Below, piece by piece: positions 59,604 through 64,000 of a stretch of DNA of 64,000 nucleotides. Both the position numbers and the translations under genes were made by a program. Location: the NCBI GenBank assembly GCA_041287865.1, contig JBGGMV010000119.1, positions 1 to 64,000 of the forward strand, given 5' to 3'. This DNA is from JAPWJZ01 sp041287865 (lineage in GTDB: Bacteria; Pseudomonadota; Alphaproteobacteria; Micavibrionales; UBA2020). The first letter of the stretch is position 1. The number at the start of each line of letters is the position of its first letter. A model generated the notes under the pieces. That model worked only from the letters and a program-made list of their open reading frames with translations, made no database searches and was not told the DNA's origin.

Positions 59604-60491
59604 TCAGAGCTTCGCCCCCGGCGGCGGTGTTTTCGCCTTGGCAGTGCTTTCTGCAGGCGCCGTGGTGGCGGGCGCTGTCTCGGCTGGCGCGCCTGTGCCG
59701 CCGAGACTTTCGGCGGTGTGCTGGACGAACTGGCCGGTTTGCCACAGGGCGCGGCCGGCGATGTTCGAGGCCACTTCGCTGGCGCGGCCTGTCATGAACA
59801 TCCTGGCGGCTTCCGCCGTGCCTATCGCGGGAGGCTGGGGCCCTGTCACTGTGCGCTTCACCGCTTCGGTGGTGTTCGAGATGAATTGCCCTGTTTCCCA
59901 CACGCCGCGCTCGACGAGGTCTCCGGCCAAGTCGCCGGCCTGTCCTGTCGCTATCTTGTAGGTGGCTTGCAGCGTGGTCGGCACGGCAGGGGGCACGGGC
60001 GCGTTCAGCGTGCTCATCAGGGCGCCGGTGGCCGTCGTGACGAAATGTCCTGTTTCCCACACGCCGCGCTCGAAGAAATCTCCTGCCACTTCGCCGGCCT
60101 GTCCGGTCATGATCTTGAAGGAGGCTTGCGCAGTATTGGGCACTGCAGGCGCCACGGGCGCGTTCAGCGTGCTCTTCAACGCATCGGTGGTGTTGGTAAC
60201 GAACTGTCCTGTTTCCCACACGGCACGCTCGAAGAAATCTCCCGCCACGTCGCTGGCCTGTCCGGTCACAACCTTGTAGGTGGCTTGCAGCATGCTCGGC
60301 AATTCAGGCGCCACGGGCTGGTTCAGTGTGCGGTGAATGGCGTCGCCCGCGCGCTGCGCGGCTGCGGTGAAATCCCTGTAGAGTTTTGTACCCACCTCTT
60401 TGGCCACGTCGCTGGCCTGACCTGTGGTGAGCTTATAAGCCATCTGCTGTAAGCTTGAAGGAAAATCGCCATTGTTTCCGGGATCACCCAT
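59604..60491 (-). CDS. Protein of five 53-residue repeats
   Basis: 295 residues. The motif TGxAxxxA recurs with T at residues 23, 76, 129, 182 and 234, a period of 53 (last step 52). Each unit has the form P-x-LQATYK-xx-TGQAxDVAGDFFERxVWETGQF followed by a TLNAPVAP-type linker. Middle units are nearly identical at DNA level as well (159-bp period). The end is an Ala/Pro/Thr-rich low-complexity tail. No signal peptide or long hydrophobic stretch is seen; helices look amphipathic. No known repeat family matches by eye. The first unit differs most. Its shorter relative is at 57882-58259. Confidence 0.82.
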   Translation of the reverse strand: MGDPGNNGDFPSSLQQMAYKLTTGQASDVAKEVGTKLYRDFTAAAQRAGDAIHRTLNQPVAPELPSMLQATYKVVTGQASDVAGDFFERAVWETGQFVTNTTDALKSTLNAPVAPAVPNTAQASFKIMTGQAGEVAGDFFERGVWETGHFVTTATGALMSTLNAPVPPAVPTTLQATYKIATGQAGDLAGDLVERGVWETGQFISNTTEAVKRTVTGPQPPAIGTAEAARMFMTGRASEVASNIAGRALWQTGQFVQHTAESLGGTGAPAETAPATTAPAESTAKAKTPPPGAKL

Positions 60492-60581
60492 GCGCGGCTC
60501 CTTTTTTGTCCTATGAACATTTTACAGGAAGAGCCTTAGGGAAGCCTTAAACCGGCCCTAGCGCGCTGGATTCTCTGGATT

Positions 60582-60857
60582 TTACTGGTAAACCTGCAGC
60601 ACATTGGACAGGTTTCTGGTCGCCAGCACCAGCGCGATGCTGGTCTTGACCTGCACTTCGAAGACGAAGCCGTAATTGCCCTTGCCGTAGTATTTGCCGG
60701 GATGCGCGGGGTTCAGGTCGGTTTGCTTGATGTCAAAAAGATCGGTGGCCAGCTGCTTCGCGGCGCTGCCGGGCTGCGAGGAATCGAAATACGCCGGCTT
60801 TTCCTCGATATAAAAAGCGACAAGCTGGAAATCCTGCAGTACGGCGATCTCTCCCAT
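60582..60857 (-). CDS. Hypothetical protein, 91 aa
   Basis: A small soluble-looking protein with a mixed alpha/beta pattern (MGEIAVLQDFQLVAFYIEE, then KYYGKGNYGFVFEVQVKTS). No signal peptide or membrane span. It starts 3 bases after the stop of a Pro/Gln-rich protein gene, so the two share a transcript. No family is recognised. Confidence 0.68.
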   Translation of the reverse strand: MGEIAVLQDFQLVAFYIEEKPAYFDSSQPGSAAKQLATDLFDIKQTDLNPAHPGKYYGKGNYGFVFEVQVKTSIALVLATRNLSNVLQVYQ

Positions 60858-60860
60858 GGC

Positions 60861-61142
60861 TTATTCCTTTTCTTCCGGTTTCTTGACCGGGGGCTGTTGT
60901 TGCTGTGTAACGGGCGGTTGTTGCGGATAGCCCTTCGGGGCCTGCATCATCAGCGGCATCATCCCGGGCATTTTGGGCGCGGGCGGGGCTGGGCCTGTGG
61001 GCACGGGGGCGCGGGGCGCCATGGCGCGGGCCTGTGTCTGGCCTTGTCCCTGGCCGCCTGTGGTGGTTTTGGCGGGCTGCTCCGGCGGCTTGTCGCTGCC
61101 GTCGTCCTTGCCGCCTGCGGAGGAGAATTTACCCTTGTTCAT
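60861..61142 (-). CDS. Pro/Gln-rich low-complexity protein, 93 aa
   Basis: From ATG 61142 the protein runs through a Gly/Lys/Asp stretch, a GQGQGQTQ segment, Pro/Met-rich PKMPGMMPLMMQAP and a Gln/Pro tail QQQQPPVKKPEEKE. It is probably disordered. A longer frame to 61190 has no better start. It is followed 3 bases later by the 91-residue gene. It may be an adaptor or surface-active protein, but nothing specific is visible. Confidence 0.6.
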   Translation of the reverse strand: MNKGKFSSAGGKDDGSDKPPEQPAKTTTGGQGQGQTQARAMAPRAPVPTGPAPPAPKMPGMMPLMMQAPKGYPQQPPVTQQQQPPVKKPEEKE

Positions 61143-61371
61143 TTTATCGCCTGCTGTTGCCGTGAAAAAATAGGCACGTGCCGGCTGCATAAGGATGCGT
61201 CCGGCCTTCGAAGCAGCGATGTCCTGGTGAAAAGCCTTTTCTGCGGGCTTCAGAACAAGTCAAAACTTGTCGTATTCGAATACTTTAATGGTATACCCGC
61301 GATACATGAGCGACAAGATATAAATTTAATATCCAACGATTACAGTGTTGTTTTTGGCGCGGGGCGCGCGC

Positions 61372-61797
61372 CTATTTCTTCCGCCCGGGGCGGTTTTTCG
61401 CGCCGAACATGACGGGCAGCACATTGGCATAGGTGGTGCCGAAAATCATGCTGCGCGAGAAGGCTTCGGCGGGTTCGAACACCACCTGCACCGCGCTGTG
61501 GCCGGGCAGGGCCATATCGACCTTCACATTGGCCTGCGAGCAGGCGGCGACCAGCTGGCGGAAGCCGTGCATGCGCTCGATGTCCTCGTTCTCGATCAGC
61601 GGCGTGTCGTAGGGCATGATATGCGTGTTGACGTCGAGGAATTCGACCTCCATGCCTTCGGTCTGCATTTGCTGCTGGGGCTGGTTTTTCTCGTGCTTCG
61701 GGACAAGGTGGACGAGGCCGCGCAGCCAGCGGTCTATCTCGCCAAGGCTGAGCACCTTTTGCATGGGAAGATCCAAATTATTGAGATCTTTTGACAT
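61372..61797 (-). CDS. Hypothetical protein, 141 aa
   Basis: A soluble protein with an N-terminal helical part (MSKDLNNLDLPMQKVLSLGE), a Gln-rich loop (NQPQQQMQ) and a C-terminal part with a GHSAVQVVFEPAEAF segment and a basic end. No known domain. A gap of 229 bases separates it from the next minus-strand gene, so it probably has its own promoter and transcript. That gap contains no other gene that I can support. Confidence 0.68.
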   Translation of the reverse strand: MSKDLNNLDLPMQKVLSLGEIDRWLRGLVHLVPKHEKNQPQQQMQTEGMEVEFLDVNTHIMPYDTPLIENEDIERMHGFRQLVAACSQANVKVDMALPGHSAVQVVFEPAEAFSRSMIFGTTYANVLPVMFGAKNRPGRKK

Positions 61798-61975
61798 TTC
61801 TTATGGCCCGGCTGCTGCTGCGCAGCAATAAACCGGAGCTCCCCCATACTTCTATTTTATGGCAAAAGACAGGGACGGTCAAATCGGCCTGCTAAGGGCA
61901 TGATTACAGGCCATTACCCCTATATTCGGTGCCATAAAGATGTTACGGTGCGCGTGAAAAGAGTGAAGGTTCATC

Positions 61976-63013
61976 ATGCAAGCCCAGAAGCAAGTCTCCA
62001 TGCCCGAAATTTCAGAACAACGCCGCCAGCTCCGCGAAGGTTTCATCGCTTCGCTCGGGTGGAAGGGCGTCACGCTGGAGGAACTGCCGGCCGATGCCTC
62101 GTTCCGCCGCTATTACCGCCTGAAAGGTGCGGCGAAGCCCATGCTGCTGATGCAGGACCCGCCCGACCGCCCGCCGGTGCCGCCCTTCGTGATGGTCGAG
62201 CCGTTTGTAAAGATTGCCGATCACCTCCGCAGCCTCGGCCTGCATGCGCCGGAAATTTACGCGCGCGATATCGCCAACGGGTTGCTGGTGATCGAGGATT
62301 TCGGCGACGACACCTATACCCGCCTGCTCAACCGCGGCATGGATGCGAAGCCGCTGTATGAACTCGCGATTGATGTTTTGTCGACGCTGCACAAGAAACA
62401 CAAGCCGGGCGCCATCGACCTGCCTGTCTACGACACCGAAATGCTTTGCGACGGCGCGATGCTGCTGGTGGACTGGTACTACCCCGCGCTTACCGGTAAC
62501 CAGCCCGGCGCGATGCGCCAGTCGTTCCGCGACGTGTTCAGCGATCTGTTTGCGCAACTGCCGGCTGACCAGCAGACGCTGGTCTTACGCGACTATCACG
62601 TCGACAACCTGATGCTCTGCAAGGACGGCACCTGCGGCCTGCTCGACTTCCAGGACGCCGCGATGGGGCAGTACTCTTACGACCTGATGTCGCTGCTCGA
62701 AGACGCGCGCCGCGACGTGCCGCAGGAATTGCAGAACCAGATGATCGACCGTTACCTGACAGCCATGGGCAATATCGACCGCAAGGCCTTTGATTATTCC
62801 TACCGCGTGCTGGCCGCGCAGCGCCATGCCCGCGTGCTGGGCGTCTTCGTGCGCCTGTTCGTGCGTGATGGCAAGGAACGCTATCTGCAGTGGATTCCGC
62901 ATGTGCACAAGCTGTTCATGAAGGCCGTCAGCCAGCCCGAACTCGCGCCGCTCAAGGCATGGTTCGAGGCCAACAACTTTGATATCGCAGCCCCGCTGCA
63001 CATAAAAAAATAA
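61976..63013 (+). CDS. amgK: Phosphotransferase, AmgK-like sugar kinase
   Basis: 345 residues, aminoglycoside-phosphotransferase fold. The N-terminal DASFRRYYRL, the HVDNLML motif in LRDYHVDNLM (catalytic Asp and Asn) and the metal-binding LLDFQDA match the AmgK group, which phosphorylates the anomeric position of N-acetylmuramate/N-acetylglucosamine in peptidoglycan recycling. AmgK usually lies next to murU or tsaE; here the next gene is an aminotransferase 9 bases downstream. The assignment is by motif. AAGG precedes the ATG. Confidence 0.85.
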   Translation: MQAQKQVSMPEISEQRRQLREGFIASLGWKGVTLEELPADASFRRYYRLKGAAKPMLLMQDPPDRPPVPPFVMVEPFVKIADHLRSLGLHAPEIYARDIANGLLVIEDFGDDTYTRLLNRGMDAKPLYELAIDVLSTLHKKHKPGAIDLPVYDTEMLCDGAMLLVDWYYPALTGNQPGAMRQSFRDVFSDLFAQLPADQQTLVLRDYHVDNLMLCKDGTCGLLDFQDAAMGQYSYDLMSLLEDARRDVPQELQNQMIDRYLTAMGNIDRKAFDYSYRVLAAQRHARVLGVFVRLFVRDGKERYLQWIPHVHKLFMKAVSQPELAPLKAWFEANNFDIAAPLHIKK

Positions 63014-63022
63014 GAGGGAACA

Positions 63023-64000
63023 ATGAGAAAAGACCTGATCGCCAAGCGGCTTGAGAAAATCAAGCCCTCCGCCACACTCGCGCTCGCCGCCAAAGCGGCT
63101 GAGCTGAAAGCACAAGGCAAGGACGTTATCGGCCTTGCGGTGGGCGAACCCGATTTCGAAACGCCCGTGCATATCCGCGACGCCGCCAAGAAGGCGATGG
63201 ACGAAGGCAAGACGAAATATACGCCCGTCCCCGGCACGCCTGAACTCCGCAAAGCCGTCGCCGCGAAATTCAAGCGCGAGAACAACCTCGACTACACCGC
63301 CGACCAGGTCATCGTCGGCACCGGCGGCAAGCAGGTGCTTTATAACGCCTTCATGGCGACGCTGAACCCGGGCGACGAGGTGATCGTCTCGGCCCCTTAC
63401 TGGCTCTCGTACCCCGAAATGGTGCAGCTCTGCGAAGGCAAGCCCGTGATCGTGCCGACGACGGCTGAAAGCGGCTTTAAAATGTCGCCCGAAGCGCTGG
63501 ACAAGGCCATCACGCCTGCGACCAAATGGGTCATCATCAACTCCCCCAGCAACCCGACGGGCGCGGCCTATACGACCGCCGAGCTGAAAGCCCTTGGCGA
63601 AGTGCTGAAGAAACACCCGCATGTCTGGGTGCTGACCGATGATATCTATGAACATCTGGTCTACGATAAATTCAAATTCTCCACGATTGCCGAAGTCGTG
63701 CCGGAATTGTTCGAGCGCACGCTGACCGTTAACGGCGTCTCGAAAGCCTATTCCATGACCGGCTGGCGCATCGGCTACGCTGCGGGCCCGCTGCCGCTGA
63801 TCAAGGAAATGAGCAAGGTTCAGGGGCAGAGCACTTCCAACCCCAGCTCGATTTCGCAGGCTGCTGCCGTCGCCGCGCTGAACGGCGACCAGAAATTCCT
63901 CGACGACTGGCGCGAGAAATTCCAGGAACGCCGCGACCTCGTCGTCGGCATGCTGAACAAGGCTGACGGTCTCAGCTCTATCACGCCTGAAGGCGCGTTC
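63023..64000 (+). CDS. aspC: Aspartate/class I aminotransferase (partial)
   Basis: PLP-dependent aminotransferase, running off the right edge; 326 codons are present of about 400. The start MRKDLIAKRLEKIKPS is preceded by AGAGGG. GEPDFETP, the aromatic-stacking PYWLSYPEM, NSPSNPTG, the TDDIYEHLVYD motif and the PLP-binding Lys in NGVSKAYSMTGWRIGY are all present. This is the aspartate aminotransferase of the subgroup I-beta type common in alphaproteobacteria. It follows amgK by 9 bases and may share its transcript. Confidence 0.92.
   Translation, partial: MRKDLIAKRLEKIKPSATLALAAKAAELKAQGKDVIGLAVGEPDFETPVHIRDAAKKAMDEGKTKYTPVPGTPELRKAVAAKFKRENNLDYTADQVIVGTGGKQVLYNAFMATLNPGDEVIVSAPYWLSYPEMVQLCEGKPVIVPTTAESGFKMSPEALDKAITPATKWVIINSPSNPTGAAYTTAELKALGEVLKKHPHVWVLTDDIYEHLVYDKFKFSTIAEVVPELFERTLTVNGVSKAYSMTGWRIGYAAGPLPLIKEMSKVQGQSTSNPSSISQAAAVAALNGDQKFLDDWREKFQERRDLVVGMLNKADGLSSITPEGAF

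Noticed and set aside
59604..60491. Regular 159-bp repeats as a possible CRISPR or tandem satellite
   Set aside because: The repeats are in frame, much longer than CRISPR repeats, lack spacers of unique sequence, and encode a continuous protein.

Overview
The window reads as the chromosome of a fairly GC-rich alphaproteobacterium. The main reason is gene order on the minus strand from about 43 kb down to 24 kb: miaB, two phoH-family genes, ybeY, corC, lnt, an XRE regulator, metK, trmB, rimP, nusA, infB, rbfA, truB and rpsO. This is the usual alphaproteobacterial housekeeping block. A recG / sdhE-mfd neighbourhood at 48-56 kb fits the same group. lptD shows a Gram-negative outer membrane. The genus cannot be fixed from the sequence alone. 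I saw no rRNA, tRNA, CRISPR array, insertion sequence or prophage.

Layout: 0-3 kb holds two co-directional large proteins of unknown function. At 3-7 kb is a deoxyribose-phosphate aldolase / ALDH16-type aldehyde dehydrogenase operon. At 7-11 kb are an RhlE-type helicase, lptD and a membrane-anchored coiled-coil protein. At 11.5-14.5 kb are a glycerophosphodiesterase and pnp. From 14.8 to 24 kb, between pnp and rpsO, lies an accessory block: a repeat protein of leucine-rich type, two alpha/beta hydrolases, a HAD phosphatase, gpmA followed by four more histidine phosphatases, an anchored exported protein and a lipoprotein. At 24-30.6 kb is the rimP-nusA-infB-rbfA-truB-rpsO operon, with a recognisable promoter and leader hairpin. 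At 30.8-36.4 kb the trmB and metK part of the conserved block is interrupted by a second, longer repeat protein, a beta carbonic anhydrase and a Cys/Gly/Ser-rich GRDP-like protein. At 36.5-43 kb are lnt to miaB. At 43-48 kb are a 2-hydroxyacid dehydrogenase, a small exported protein, an AI-2E-family transporter, an APC permease and an orphan FliL-like protein. At 48-56 kb are recG, two membrane proteins, sdhE, a multi-hairpin intergenic repeat and mfd. From 56 to 62 kb most genes are small and unrecognised, including a protein built from five 53-residue repeats and a shorter relative of it. At 62-64 kb are an AmgK-like sugar kinase and the start of an aspartate aminotransferase.

Functionally, the conserved core covers translation initiation and elongation, ribosome maturation, tRNA modification, RNA decay, lipoprotein acylation and SAM supply. 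Accessory genes sit at the junctions of that core (rpsO/pnp, rimP/trmB, trmB/metK), and the two leucine-rich-type repeat paralogues each sit at one of these junctions. The least explained parts are the histidine-phosphatase array with its hydrolase partners, the two repeat-protein families, and the cluster of small orphan genes at 57-62 kb.
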